NCBI GenBank assembly: GCA_025449115.1
Contig: JAHLKC010000095.1
Location: forward strand, 95,204-159,203
DNA: 64,000 bases
DNA from: Chytridium lagenaria
Taxonomy: Eukaryota; Chytridiomycota; Chytridiomycetes; Chytridiales; Chytridiaceae
Reading direction: 5' to 3'
Shown: piece after piece, positions 43,316 to 54,290 of the stretch
How the letters are laid out: each line of letters opens with the position of its first letter
How positions within the stretch are numbered: the first letter of the stretch is position 1
The notes under the pieces: model-generated
What the model was told of the DNA's origin: nothing
What the model saw: only the letters and a program-made list of their open reading frames with translations
Database searches by the model: none
Made by a program: the position numbers and the translations under genes

Positions 43316-46300
43316 TTGGCCATCTTTGGGCGTACCCGTGCGGTTATGGCCAAAAAAGGACGTACCCGTGCGGATACGGCCAAGAGGGGACTTAGCAATT
43401 TTTTAAAAAATGCTATCCAAAAATTTTCACCGGGCAGGCCGGAAATGGTCCACTACGGCCCTTTTTTTTTTAGCAAATGTTCTCTTTTTCAAACAAGATT
43501 GTCAACGTACGTGCTGGGCCATGTGATATCATCATTGAAAAAATCCGATACCAGAAGAAGAGAATTTGACAAAAAAAAAAGAATGTATTGTCCATGCTGC
43601 AACCGCGACCTCCCACACATTGATGACCTTGAGGACCACCTCATGGACAGAAGTAGTGGTGGTCACGGACTTCGAAGCCCGTTTTTGAGTTTCGCACTCC
43701 GTATTACAAACGAAGAAATACTTTTAAAGTTGACTGCGAGTGCCATGCAGGGCTTTGACTTTAAAGTTCAATCCTCCACCTCATCAGCATCCGCCGTCGC
43801 TAGCACCTCAGAACCTGCCGTCGGTCGTCGTGAGGAATATCACAAGACTACCGATGTGTACAGGAAAAAGTATACACAAGTTAAGCTTTACATTAACTTT
43901 CATCGTAGCATTCTTGAAGTTGCGACGCTTAAGTTTGAGTTAACGCCGGATGAGCTGCAAGTTCTTAGGGTGAAGGGTGCCTTTAAGGGTTCTTTCGCCC
44001 AGATGCTTAAGAGCATAGCATCGGATGTGACGATTGACCCAAAGACTCGATCTTCGCTTAAAACGAAGCTTAACGAGGTGAGTTGCCCAATCATAATATT
44101 TATTAACAAAGTTAAAGAGCGCGAAACTTTACTTGGAGGCGTTCAGACGCTACGTTCCACCGCCGGAAAAGAACAAAGTGACGGGGGTAACGATTCTTCC
44201 TAATGGCGCGGTGAAAGTCATTTATGACAACGACGAAGACATAGAGGAGCTGGAGGACGAGGGGTTTAAGATCAAAGTTAAGGACGAGGGAGAAATACGA
44301 AAGGAAGAGCGGGAAGCAGCGAAGTACAGGGGCACAGAACCGAGTGCGGCGGCAAAATCGAAAACTGTCGGATTCTCCGAAAGCAAGGTTGGTTTAGGTT
44401 TTATTTTCGTTCCGTTTCAAAGAAAAATAAAACTAAAACCACTTGTCGCTTCAGTTACTCTTGGCACCAGGCAAGAAAGAATCGACTTCTGAACCTGTTT
44501 CTTTGGCGGCCGACTTCAAAGCGGTTTTTGACGACCCCAAGGTCCAACACGCCGTCGCCCTGGATGTATTGCAAAATCCCACCTTCCGCGCGGCTCTCTC
44601 GTCTTCAAAAGTTGCGAACGTAGTTGGTCCGCAACAGTTGAACATTAAGATTGATGCGGCTCGCAAAGCTCTAGAGAAGTCTACTTCGTCAAGATCGGTC
44701 TCGCCCGAGCACGGTATTTATAACCCGAAAGAAGATAAAAGGATGCATTTGGATTATATGGGTAGGTTCTCTAAAGTTTTTCTGAAGGTTTGTCTTTGAC
44801 TAAAGTACATTTAGGGCTGGAAGAGATAACACAGGAAGGCTTGAGCCAAAAGGCCGTACCAAAAGTACTTAAAGGTGAGTTCGCCTTCTTTACGTTCGTG
44901 TACGGCCGGTGCAGACCGTGTTGGGCCGGGCCGTTTGTTTACGCTCGTGTACGGCCGGTGCAGACCGTGTTGGGCCGGGCCGTTTGTTTACGTCCGTGTA
45001 CGGCCGGTGCAGACCGTATTGGGCCGGGCCGGACGTGCGTCGGCGTGCAAGGCCATGTTCGCCCGACTTTGGCATTTTGATACAATCTAAAGGCGATCAC
45101 TAACTTTTGATGTTAGATAAGGTCGTTGCTTCGTCCGCTAAACCTCAAGCTGTTGCACTCAGCAAGGGGAGCGCTCCCTCTAAATCTCAACCCGCTGCCA
45201 AACCCCAAACGGCCAAGGTCAGCAAGGCAACGGCATCTGACTCCCAAGTTAAACCTATCGAGATCAGCAGTGAATCGTCGGGGACAACGGGGGAGGAGGA
45301 GGCAGTTGCAGTTGAGAAAGCCGTGGTAAAAAAGGGGAAGATGGCTGTGGAGGGTGAAACGGAGGAGGTGGCGGAAGAGGCAGCAGGAGAAAAGGCTGGC
45401 GAGGTGGCGAAGGAGACCGCAGGAGAGAAGGCTGGTGAGGAGCGGAGGAGACAGCAGAGGAGACGGAGGAGGAGGAGGCCGTAGCAGTCAAGCGCGGTAC
45501 TAGCAAGGGTAAGGGTAAGGGTCTTTTCTTCACTCTTAATCCTAACGTTGTTAGGTCGCAGTGTTGTAGAAGACTCGGAAGACGATAATTCGGAAGAGGA
45601 GGCAGACAAGCCGTCGACCTCTTCCTCTAAGAAAACGGCGAAAACGAAGAAGGCCCCGCAGCAGTGGCAAAGGCTCATGTGAAAAACGACTCCGTGAAGA
45701 AGCATCTGGTGGGTTTGTCGTTTTAATTTGATCAAGCTTACTTATACTATCAAGTTGACCCAAATCCCCACAACCTTCAAAGAAGATGAAGGCAACTAAG
45801 AAGGCGGAATCCAAGGGGAAAGCAAAAGAGGTTCGGAAAATTCCGGAGATGATCTATTCGACAGACCAGACAGATGTTCTTGCCAGAGTTGCTGACGTTT
45901 TGGATGTTTCAGGTTGGGAGGAAATGAATGGCAGTCAATTATGGGTGGTAAGTAGGAAGGTTATATATACGATATTTATTATGAATGTAGGAAATTTCAA
46001 AGCTATACAATGCGATGCATGGCAAACGTATCACGGCGACTCACAAGTGCCTCCCGACATCCGCTTTTTTTATGGATTAGTTATGGTTTTTCTGTATCCT
46101 CTTCAGTTTGCTTTTAATTTGATAATTTGTTTTGCCTGTGTTGCTTGTGTATTTTTGCATTATTTATGTATGTATGATAGCTTTCTATTGCATTAATGTA
46201 ATTGCTTTTCATTTATATCGTTTATTATGTTAGTATCTGGTTCGGAACCGTGTACCGCCGTAGTAAGGTGTACGTGCGGGTATGGCCACATGTGGCCATA

Positions 46301-48081
46301 CCCGCTGTACCCGCGCGTATACGCCCGTAAACGGCTCTTTCCCGCACACATCGCACCTAAAATTTTTTGCACAAAAAAGAAAAAAAATTAAAGCTGTGAC
46401 ATGGAAAAAATGTCATTGCCGCAGGATCAACTTCAACGTACAAGAGCCCGAAGGGGTAAGCAGAGCATAGTTAGACTAGGTTGTAATTTAAATACATTTC
46501 TACCCTATGCGTCGTTAGATGAGGATGATGACATATCCAACCATGACAGGCCACTTGCCATCGACACTGACGAGATGGACGAGATGGACACATTAAGTGA
46601 AGATGACTTTGAGGAGTTTGGTAGAGGTGCTTCGGGTAGCAAGGAACCCCAACCGCGACAAAGGGATCGGAGAGATACAGGTTAGTGTGTTAGAAGATGT
46701 ATTGGCTTGTTGACCCACCCAATTTGTCACCCAATACGATAGCGGAACAGGAGGCCAATTTAGATGTGGACCCTGTGGCAGGAGAACAACCACCGCCGCC
46801 ACCTCGTTTAGATTTTCCGATCGAAGGTGCATTCAGTATTCGCTATGGCAGGCTGGTCCCAGATGGTACCCCATTAGCTTTTTTTGAATGCTCACCCAAT
46901 TCCCAGAATCGGTGAAGCGGCAGCCTGCCCGAAAAAATGCTTTCTCCAATGAGAGTATAAGAAATAGTGTATCGGGGCCAAGCCGAGTGAAGAATTCATT
47001 CTTTAAACGTAAATGGGAAAGCATGGTAAAAATGTTTGTTGTCGCTGTGCTATCCAAAAAATTGACAATGACTAGGCAGATATCCTCAGTCGTGACATTG
47101 ACGGAGCAGTAATCATCCTAGCCACTTTCCCTGAGTGTTTAAGCGCGAAAGCGTACATGTCACCAGGTTTTCAAAGGAATGTTCCAGGTAAGGCGGGTAT
47201 ACCGTAACCGGGCGGGTGGCCCGGGTTTTTTGTTCAACGGCCGTCATGGGGCGTACGGTGGTATACGGCCGTGTTTGGACGGGACGTCATGTGGCGTATG
47301 GTGGTCTACGCCGTGTATGGACGGGACGTCATGGGGCGTATGGTGGTCTACGGCCGTGTATGGACGGGAACGAACATAGACATAAGGTCCTTTTTTAACA
47401 TTTAAATTTGATAGGATTCACCATCATGGAACTCAAACGATTGAATGACTGCTACGTTGTAGGGGTAGGGTCAGATACGCAAACCACGATCACGGCGCAA
47501 AGGGACAGCCTGGCACAATGATGCATGATAATAATGCAACACGGCGCAGTATGCTGGCGAACTTCATTCATATCCATGATGCACAGTCGACAATATTAGA
47601 GAAATTGGAAGCAAACGAGAGAAAGTTGGAATCTCTTGAGCTATTGGTTGAACAAAAGTTGAGTAATATTTATGAAATGATGGGATAGACAGACATCTTT
47701 GGTGACCGTCGCAAACACAGGTAAGACTTCAGATAACAACTACATGATGTTCTTATTAACAGCTACCACTTCAGATCGTGATAGGCGCAAGACTTCCAAC
47801 AGTTTGTTTATTATGTGATGATGCCTTCTAACAAGCAACAAATAGGGAGACAGCAAGAGGGTCCTGCCTCACCGATCCGACGTTCGCCCCGCTTCCGACA
47901 GCAAGTCCAACGAAACTCAAATTCGCCATCAGTGCACAGTTCTCCTTTGCGTGGCCAAAGGTCTCCAATACGAAGTCAACGAGCAACATCTGTTACAGGA
48001 CATAGCCCATCACGTTCATCGGCAAGGTTTTCAGTGGATTCGGCTAGGTCACGGATGTCTTATTTGGAGAATCCCTACTAG
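43316..48081 (+). CDS. Unidentified multi-exon gene carried by the KDZ element
   Basis: A series of open segments on the plus strand suggests exons: about 43,500-44,078, 44,190-44,385, 44,455-44,790, 45,110-45,490, 45,560-45,700, 45,790-45,950, 46,401-46,685, 46,700-47,110, 47,520-47,690 and 47,815-48,081. The first has YCPCCNRDLPHIDDLEDHLM, a C2H2-like finger; a middle part is strongly Lys/Glu/Ala-rich and likely disordered; the segment at about 47,580-47,687 (LEKLEANERKLESLELLVEQ) is a probable coiled coil; the last is Ser/Arg/Pro-rich. I do not recognise the protein. Introns contain the same acggccgt-type repeats as the element ends. Exon borders are tentative. Confidence 0.45.
44890..45060 (+). 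repeat. Minisatellite in an intron of the KDZ accessory gene (58-bp unit)
   Basis: Three copies of a unit with cgtgtacggccggtgcagac followed by cgtgttgggccgggccgtt-gttta. The open frames across it are periodic artefacts. Confidence 0.88.
47200..47375 (+). repeat. Minisatellite of gtatggacgggacgtcatgg units
   Basis: Three to four copies of a unit of about 55 bp containing ggcgtatggtggtctacggc and cgtgtatggacgggacgtca. It is also within an apparent intron. Confidence 0.85.
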
Positions 48082-48339
48082 TCCACTTTTGTTTGAATCT
48101 GTATTTGTAAAGAAAAAATATACATTATTAAACGCGACCAGTACGCCCGTACCGGGACGTACACGGACGGTTTGCTGTCAAAAATTATGTCTGAAGTTGT
48201 AAAAAATTTTCAAAAAGTTGAAGTCCCTTTAATACAAACAAAATGAGTATCCTTGTGCTCACATCAAGCACATGTAACAGATTGAATGCACCAGCAGGAA
48301 GCGGTTGTGTATCCTCGGAATAGTCGCTCATATCCTGAC

Positions 48340-49010
48340 CAATGGGCCGTACACGGCCGTATAATTGATTGTTTGACAAGGGGCCAAATTGGGGCCGTAA
48401 ACGCCCGAGATGTTTTGCTATTTGTGTGGGGCCGCTAGCTGGGTAAGGCCGTACACGGCCCGATCTTTGTAACATATTAATACCGGTAAAAGTAAGCCCG
48501 TACACGACCGTTGCGGCCGTGTGCGGGTTGACAACCACAGCCGGGTAAGGCCGTACACGGCCCGATCTTTATAAACATATTAGTGCTGGTAAAAGTAAGG
48601 CCGTACACGACCGTTGCGGCCGTGTCCGGATTGACGACCACAGCCGGGTAAGGCCGTACACGGCCCGGATTTAGTAGCCATTTTAGTGCTGGTAAAGGTC
48701 AAAGCGTACACGGCCGTTGCGGCCGTGTACGCTTTGACTTAAACCAGCTAGCTACGGCCGTTCACGGCCCAAACTTAGTATACATTTTAGTGCCGGTAAA
48801 AATCAACCCGTACACGGCCGTTACGGCCGTGTACGCTTTGACAACCTCTATCTGGATACGGCCGTACATGGCCCGTATTTAGTAGACATATTAAGGCTGG
48901 TAAAAGTACAAACGTACAAGGCCGTACATGGCCCGGACTTGCTTACATATTAGTACTGGTTCGGTCAATACGTACACGGCCGGAACGTCCGTGTACGGCC
49001 TAACCCGGAT
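48340..49010 (+). repeat. Right subterminal minisatellite array of the KDZ element (about 103-bp unit)
   Basis: Units start taaggccgtacacggcccga at 48,444, 48,546 and 48,649 (about 102-103 bp apart) and continue with more diverged units to about 49,010. Each also holds cgtacacgaccgttgcggcc gtgt, a near-palindrome, so each unit carries two inverted cores. Confidence 0.9.
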
Positions 49011-49013
49011 TAA

Positions 49014-49047
49014 AACCAGTACTTTGGTAACATATGTCAACGGTTTT
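49014..49047 (-). repeat. Right terminal inverted repeat of the KDZ element
   Basis: This is the complement of the left repeat at 36,865-36,898, reading aaaaccagtactttggtaac then catatgtcaacggtttt on the plus strand. Confidence 0.85.
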
Positions 49048-49066
49048 AACATAGGTGATATGACTC

Positions 49067-49410
49067 GAGGATGATGGAGGTAACGCGTCAGTGAAAACAG
49101 CGAAGCGTTGGAGAATGATGTCAAGGACGCTCAGGAAGAGAACGACGCGTCAACCTCGCCAAGAAGGACACCTCAACGCCCTACACGCAGCCTTTCTTGT
49201 GTCCTGGTACCAGCAACACCACCAGCAGTGAAAGGCACTCGTCGTTATTCCCTTAGAGAGAGGAGGGAGGCTAGCAAACCCAGAATGGTTTAAGGCTCAG
49301 CTCAAGCGCCAGGAGAGCGCGCTCCTGCTCCACTTAAGCCTGCAGCACACACCGTCACCGTGATGAGTGACGAGGAAGTGACAAACCCAGCAACCGTTGA
49401 GGACGTGTTG
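49067..49410 (+). pseudogene. Copia A acidic linker fragment
   Basis: It continues the family A element after the KDZ insertion: sequence matches 62,706-63,070 of the better copy (acidic linker, then TPPAVKGTRRYSLRERREAS). It ends at the duplicated TGTTG (49,406-49,410) where a solo LTR has inserted. Confidence 0.85.
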
Positions 49411-49817
49411 TGTTGGGTTATTCGGTTATTCATCTTTCTATTTTGTTTTACTCACCCACATTCGTATTTTGTCGAAGTTGTTTGTCCCCCAAGCTTCATT
49501 TGTTTACGTGTTAATTTAAGTTTTGATTTGATCAGTTGTATTGAGCTCCTCATTCCATTTGAGGATGCGTTAATCCCTTAACTTTATTATTCTATGTTTA
49601 GTTTATGATACGTAATTGGAGGGATTTACGGGTCATGAGTTCTGGTGTAAATCCCCATCTTCTACATGTATTGCAAAAAGAAGTTAACATTAACATATGG
49701 AAGTTTCATAGTTATTAGCTCCCTGTCACCTCTCGAGACTCCATCATCATTTTATATAGATTACTCTCTTTATTAGTTCATTATATTCAATTACCTTTGA
49801 GCCCCGTAACCCCTACA
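49411..49817 (+). repeat. Solo copia LTR (family C) inserted in copia A
   Basis: The 407-bp LTR runs from TGTTGGGTTATTCG to CCCCTACA. It is flanked on both sides by TGTTG (49,406-49,410 and 49,818-49,822). The 5-bp duplication and the absence of internal sequence show recombination between the two LTRs of a former element. Confidence 0.88.
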
Positions 49818-51270
49818 TGTTGGGGCGCCTCGATTCAGAAAAATGGTTAAAGGCGCTCCAGGAGGAGTATCAGTCGTTGCGGTCAACAGTGGATTGATGC
49901 TCCGTTACAAGCGAAGGAAAATGGCCCTGTAGAAAGGAGAAAGGAGAGAGGTTGATCCCAGAAAGAAGGCGTGAACTACTTAGAGACTTACGCGTCAGTG
50001 ATGAAAGGGCGACCTTTTGGACAGTCCTCGAAGTATCAGCTAATGAAGGGATGGTCTTGCACCAATACGACGTCAAGACGGCGTTTCTCAACGGCAATCT
50101 CAAGGAGGAGATGATATACATTGAACAACCAGAAGGTTTTGTGATTGTTGGGAAAGAAGACTGGGTTTGTCTTCTCTTGAAAACCTTGTACGGTTTGAAG
50201 CAATTACCTCTTGGATGAAACTAGGTGTTGGATGAGTTTCTGATCTCGATAGGCTTCAAATATTCGCTCTTGGATCCCTGTCTTTACTACCAACGCAACC
50301 GCAAGGGGTTACTGGTTGTTTATGTTGACAACCTGGTGGACGCGTGTGCTGACCAGGAAGAGGCAGATGCGTTTCAAGACGATTTCAAGCGTCGAATTAC
50401 GATCATAAGCAAGGGGGAGCCAAGTTACGCTGTCGGAACCCAAGTTCACTACAATCAACATGAGAGGCATGTGCGTATCAAGCAAGAGGCCTATATCATC
50501 TCAATGATGAAAAAGGTATGCATGCCAGAAGGGCATCTCCTGAAGCTCCGCTGAGGTCAGGAACGCGTTGAAGACAACGAGACTCCATTGGATTAAGTGG
50601 AGGGACTAGCCTATCGAACTGTGGTCGGTTCATTGATGTACGCGAAGGTTAACTCGCGTCCCGACGTGGCGTTTGCAGTTGGAATGCTGGCGCGCTATCA
50701 GGCGGAGTGCGCTCGCGATTTAGTCGGGTATTTACGGTTGACGCGCAGCTTGGGCATAAGCTATTCACGTCAAGGGAACAAGTTAAAGCTTGAAGGATTC
50801 AGCAACGCGGATCTTTGGAACGATTCGGACGAGTAGAAGTCAATCAGTGGATTTGTCATCATGCTGAATGGAGGAGCTGTGATGTGGGGTGCGCGTAAAC
50901 AAGCGTCAGTAACTATCTCAAGCGACAAATACGTCGCATTGAGTGAGGCATTGTTGGAGCTCACCTGGTTGAAGCAGCTCCTTGAGGAGGTAGGATACTC
51001 CTTTAACGATCCACCAACGCTTTGGTGTGATAACACGGCAGCAGAGGCCATTGCAAAGAACCCCATCATCAGCTCGAGGACGCAACATGTGGACCTTCGA
51101 TTCTATTCGGTTACATATTGTGTTGCCAAGCGTTTGCTTCTGAACTGAGGAACAGCCTGTGGACATGCTTACAAAAGGGCTGGGGCGTAGGGATCTGGAG
51201 AGGTGTCGTGAACGCGTGGGGATGGTAGTCGTTGATGATAACGCCTCAGAGATTGGGGAGCCAGAGAAGT
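49818..51270 (+). pseudogene. Copia A reverse transcriptase and RNase H, degenerate copy
   Basis: RT and RNase H motifs appear in order over several frames: RLDSEKWLKALQEEYQSL, then after a deletion of about 90 bp QYDVKTAFLNGNLKEEMIYI, DWVCLLLKTLYGLKQ, VVYVDNLVDAC (YVDD changed to YVDN), SRPDVAFAVGMLARYQ, GGAVMWGARKQASVTISSD, LWCDNTAAEAIAKNP and DMLTKGL. At least five stops or shifts. It corresponds to 63,080-64,000 and beyond of the better copy and so shows what lies past the window end there. Confidence 0.87.
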
Positions 51271-52026
51271 TGTTTCATCTTTCTATTTTGTTTTACTCAC
51301 CCGCATTTAAATTTGTTAAGTCCTTTGTGGCCCCTGTCTGAATTCCTGCCTTCATTGTTAAGTTAAAATTGTCAGTTTGTTATGTTCTAAACCCCGCTCG
51401 TAGTTTATTTATTATGTTTTGTTTTGGGACAATGAGGGATGCACGGTCAGAAGACCTTAAGGCTAGGAGTGCCACCCACATTGTATTGTTTTCATAAGCT
51501 ATATTAAAAATTAGTTAGTTCTCATTAGTAATAATTAGTAGTCACGTCTCTGTTGGGTTTATTCATCTTTCTGTTTTGTTCTACTCACCCACATTCTTTA
51601 TTTTGTCTAAGTTATTTTTCCCCCGAACCTTAGCTTTGATTTGATCACTTTTATTGAGCTCCTCATTCCATTTGAGGATGCGTTAATCCCTTAACTTTAT
51701 TATTTTATGTTTAATTTATGATACGTAATTGGAGGGATTTACGGGTCATGAGTTCTGATGTAAATCCCCACCCTCTACATCTATTGCAAAAACAAGTCAG
51801 AATCAATATATGGAAGTTTCATCGTAATTACCTCCCTGTCACCGCTGGAGACTCCATCACCATTCTTTATAGTTTAATGCTCTTTATTTATTTATATATT
51901 ATATTTTAATAACAATTGAGCCCCGTAACCCTACAGTCTCGAGACCTCGCTCATAAGTTTACATCACATATAATAAGTTTATTAGGTTTTTACATTTACT
52001 TACAAAGAACCCGGTAAACCCCAACA
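51271..52026 (+). repeat. Copia B LTR, solo or remnant, split by a family C solo LTR
   Basis: It begins at tgtttcatctttc (first bases of the LTR reduced) and ends at aaccccaaca 52,026. The 51,551-51,935 insertion divides it. Without the insertion and one duplicate the LTR is about 366 bp, close to the 378 bp of the copy at 36,199. It abuts the end of a minus-strand LTR at 52,027. Confidence 0.82.
51551..51935 (+). repeat. Solo copia LTR (family C) nested in a copia B LTR
   Basis: It runs from TGTTGGGTTTATTC to GTAACCCTACA (385 bp) between identical 5-bp GTCTC (51,546-51,550 and 51,936-51,940). It is clearly the same family as 49,411-49,817. Confidence 0.92.
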
Positions 52027-52299
52027 TGTAGGGGTTTATGGGGTTTTGTAACTACACAGAATAACTAATAAACTGATAACTACGAATTTAAACTGGTGAC
52101 GAGGTCATCAGAGGTAATCACTGAATGATACTGATGATCTCTAACTTCATGCTATTAAACGCAACCAAAAACACTACAGGTAAATATGAGGGTGGCACTC
52201 CAAGCTAAGAAGGTCTCATGACCCGTTCATCCCTCATTGTCACAAACACACATTTAATGTAACTCAAAGTGACTTAAACAAATCACGCGCGGGGATTCT
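52027..52299 (-). repeat. Distal part of a minus-strand copia LTR split by the DIRS element
   Basis: On the minus strand this reads from agaatcccc to cccataaacccctaca and contains the gacaatgagggatgaacggg block of copia LTRs. It joins, after removal of 52,300-57,548, to the proximal part at 57,708-57,549. Total LTR length is about 433 bp. Confidence 0.8.
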
Positions 52300-52357
52300 A
52301 CATATAATCCGCAGACTTCAGTAGTGGAGACAAAAACCGGCTGGCCTATGTCAAGGC
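52300..52357 (-). repeat. Split direct repeat B2 of the DIRS element
   Basis: The 58 bp (acatataatccgcagacttc at its left end) are identical or nearly so to 52,775-52,832. Confidence 0.9.
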
Positions 52358-52600
52358 CGAGGCCGTCGACACGGGACAGGCGGAAGCTGCAACCACGGTA
52401 GGTGAGCCCCCTCTTCCCTGTGGGGATTGAACCCACGTGAAGTCGGAAAGGGAACGGGAAGGGACAGGAAAGAGGGGGCGCACCTGCCGAGGGTGCAGGA
52501 GACGAAAAGGAAAAAACGGAAAGAAAAAAGAAAAAAGGGAAGAAAGGAAGAATGACACCAACGGTGTGGACCGTAGGGCGGTGGTCGGGGTGGTGGAGGT

Positions 52601-52774
52601 TCGATGGCCAGAAGTCGCAATGAAGAGACCCAAAAGAGAAGATGTTCTCTTTTGTGTCACTTCATATGCTGCTTCTTAGCCATTCTTCCGTCTTGTCATC
52701 CCAAAATCCACTACGTAAATTTTGGGTTTACAAAACGGAAGAACGTCTACGCACTGGCAGTCTCTCCGGATTAT
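52601..52774 (-). repeat. Split direct repeat A2 of the DIRS element
   Basis: About 174 bp (starting tcgatggccagaagtcgcaa) nearly identical to A1 at 57,377-57,548; directly adjacent to B1. Confidence 0.92.
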
Positions 52775-52832
52775 ACATATAATCCGCAGACTTCAGTAGT
52801 GGAGACAAAAACCGGCTGGCCTATGTCAAGGC
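52775..52832 (-). repeat. Split direct repeat B1 of the DIRS element
   Basis: Copy of B2, adjoining A2 at 52,774/52,775. The A-B junction gatta-tacatataatcc probably mimics the circular-intermediate junction. Confidence 0.9.
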
Positions 52833-52940
52833 TGGCCGCCAGCACTGAGGGGAGCCAGAGAAACTAGGGTCCCAGGTGGGGAGAAAAAGAGAAGGGAAAA
52901 AATAATAAACACGAATTTATTAAAGTACGGTGTGATGATC

Positions 52941-54290
52941 TTAGTTCGTGAAAAAACGAAATTCATGGTAATGTTGAGTCCAGAAGCTGAGGGAGGACTC
53001 GGCCTGCTCCGAGGACTGGGAGTTTGAAAGCATGGCTTCTAAGGTAATAGCCACTTGGGAGTAACGAAAAGCCATATCTTCCGACGCCCATCCCCCCCGT
53101 CGCATAACGGCGGCGATATCGCCGATATTGCGGGCGGATATTGCGTTAGCAACACGACAACCGGAAAGAGGACGTGGTTTGAGGCCAGTGAGGGTGAACC
53201 CGAGAGCAAGAGAAACATTGATCTCGTCGGTGTTTGCGGGAACCTCAGGGGACCACGTGTGTGGGGCGTATTTTGTAAATACGTAACGGGAAGTGGCCAA
53301 CGAAATGCCAAGGAGGAGCGCTTCATTCGCGTATGCATGAAGTGCCGCCACAGGGCAGTGGGGGCCATTGGCTGGATCGCGAGATACGGCGGCCCGCATG
53401 ACGTAACGGGAGGTATGCTGCGTTTTATGCTCCGTGAACGTGAGAAGGATGCCGAGGCGTTCTGGGAGCCACCAACAGCAAGACGGACGGAGGCGCACCA
53501 AATCACCGACCCTGCGACCGGTGTGAGTTGCTAGCAGGACCATGGCCACGGTGCCCAAAGGCGAAGCCGGTGGAAACGGGGATGATGATGACGTGCCTTG
53601 AGTACCCCGCTGGCCATGGCACGGAGGTTGAGAATAGCTTGGTGAAGATCCGGGATGAACAAAGGGACGGCTTGGACCGGCGTGATGGATGCTTGAGAGG
53701 CTTCGAAAGACACCACCACTAAAACTCATCAACCTCATCCGACTGAGCAGGATTGGGATGAACCGCGAGATGGGACCATCGATCCACCCGACCAAGCTGG
53801 GTTGAAAGCGGTGACGAGCTTGCTCCTAGACGTACGTTAAAGCATCAGGGCTGGCGCGTGTAGGACAACCGGTGATGTCGGGAGGGAAACGCGCATGAGG
53901 ACAGGTTGAGGGAGAGGGACACGCTTGGCCGTGGCAAGCACGAATAACGCGGGCGCCGGGACGGGCGGTGTCGGCATGTGGGCATGTTTTCCCGTGAAAC
54001 TGAGTGTTAGCCGTGTGGTCCTTGTTAATGAGTTAGTCGACAACATGATGTGGATGCGCGGCCAGCTCGTGCACGGGTGGATGGAGGCCTTGGAGAAAAC
54101 GCGTGAAGAGGCGGAATTCAGCTTCCCGGGCCCTGAAACGTGGGATGTCGTCCCGTATAGAAGCCAACGCCAAACGCCGGGTTGCGATGTAGGCGGAATC
54201 CACGTTAACGGTCTGAAGACGGGAAACAGGTGTCAGCCAACCAGCATTTATTATGGGGTAGGAGAAAGAAAACACCAGTAAGCGTAGAGG
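52941..54290 (-). pseudogene. Tyrosine recombinase of the DIRS element
   Basis: The catalytic region is open from 53,795 to 52,941. Landmarks are LLATHTGRRVGDLVRLRP (first catalytic Arg), LTFTEHKTQHTSRYV (Lys region), PLSGCRVANAIS (second Arg; the His of the usual HxxR is not obvious), and GGWASEDMAFRYSQ with the Tyr nucleophile. The N-terminal helical part is in other frames at 54,275-54,033 (RRLALASIRDDIPRFRAREA). Recombinase replaces integrase in this class and inserts a circular intermediate. Frame changes at about 54,030 and 53,830 disable this copy. Confidence 0.85.

Larger units (their letters stand above)
36848..49066 (-). mobile_element. KDZ (Kyakuja-Dileera-Zisupton) DNA transposon, 12.2 kb, nested in copia A
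   Basis: The flanks are the 8-bp GAGGATGA (36,840-36,847 and 49,067-49,074), and the uninterrupted family A copy at 62,706-62,720 has one copy of it. Near both ends lies an inverted repeat: AAAACCGTTGACGTATG and TTACCAAAGTACCGG at 36,865-36,895 and its complement with three mismatches at 49,016-49,047. The outermost 17 bp are less well matched. Inside are GC-rich palindromic minisatellites at both ends, a KDZ transposase gene on the minus strand and a second gene on the plus strand. The 8-bp duplication agrees with what is described for Zisupton-type elements. Confidence 0.88.
36577..51270 (+). mobile_element. Ty1/copia element, family A, degenerate and split by two insertions
   Basis: Three blocks match the family A element at 60.2-64 kb in order: 36,577-36,847 (integrase end, CIFLGYEAMGYRLYNTVTKK), 49,067-49,410 (acidic linker), and 49,818-51,270 (RT and RNase H). 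The first interruption is the KDZ transposon and the second a solo LTR. The 5' half is missing. Confidence 0.88.

Noticed and set aside
36848..49066. TET/JBP gene in the KDZ element
   Set aside because: KDZ elements in fungi are often linked with TET/JBP dioxygenases, but I see no HxD...H iron-binding pattern in any frame here.
52941..53795. Plus-strand frames over the recombinase (53,055-53,534 and 53,925-54,281)
   Set aside because: They overlap the well-supported minus-strand recombinase motifs and show no domain of their own.
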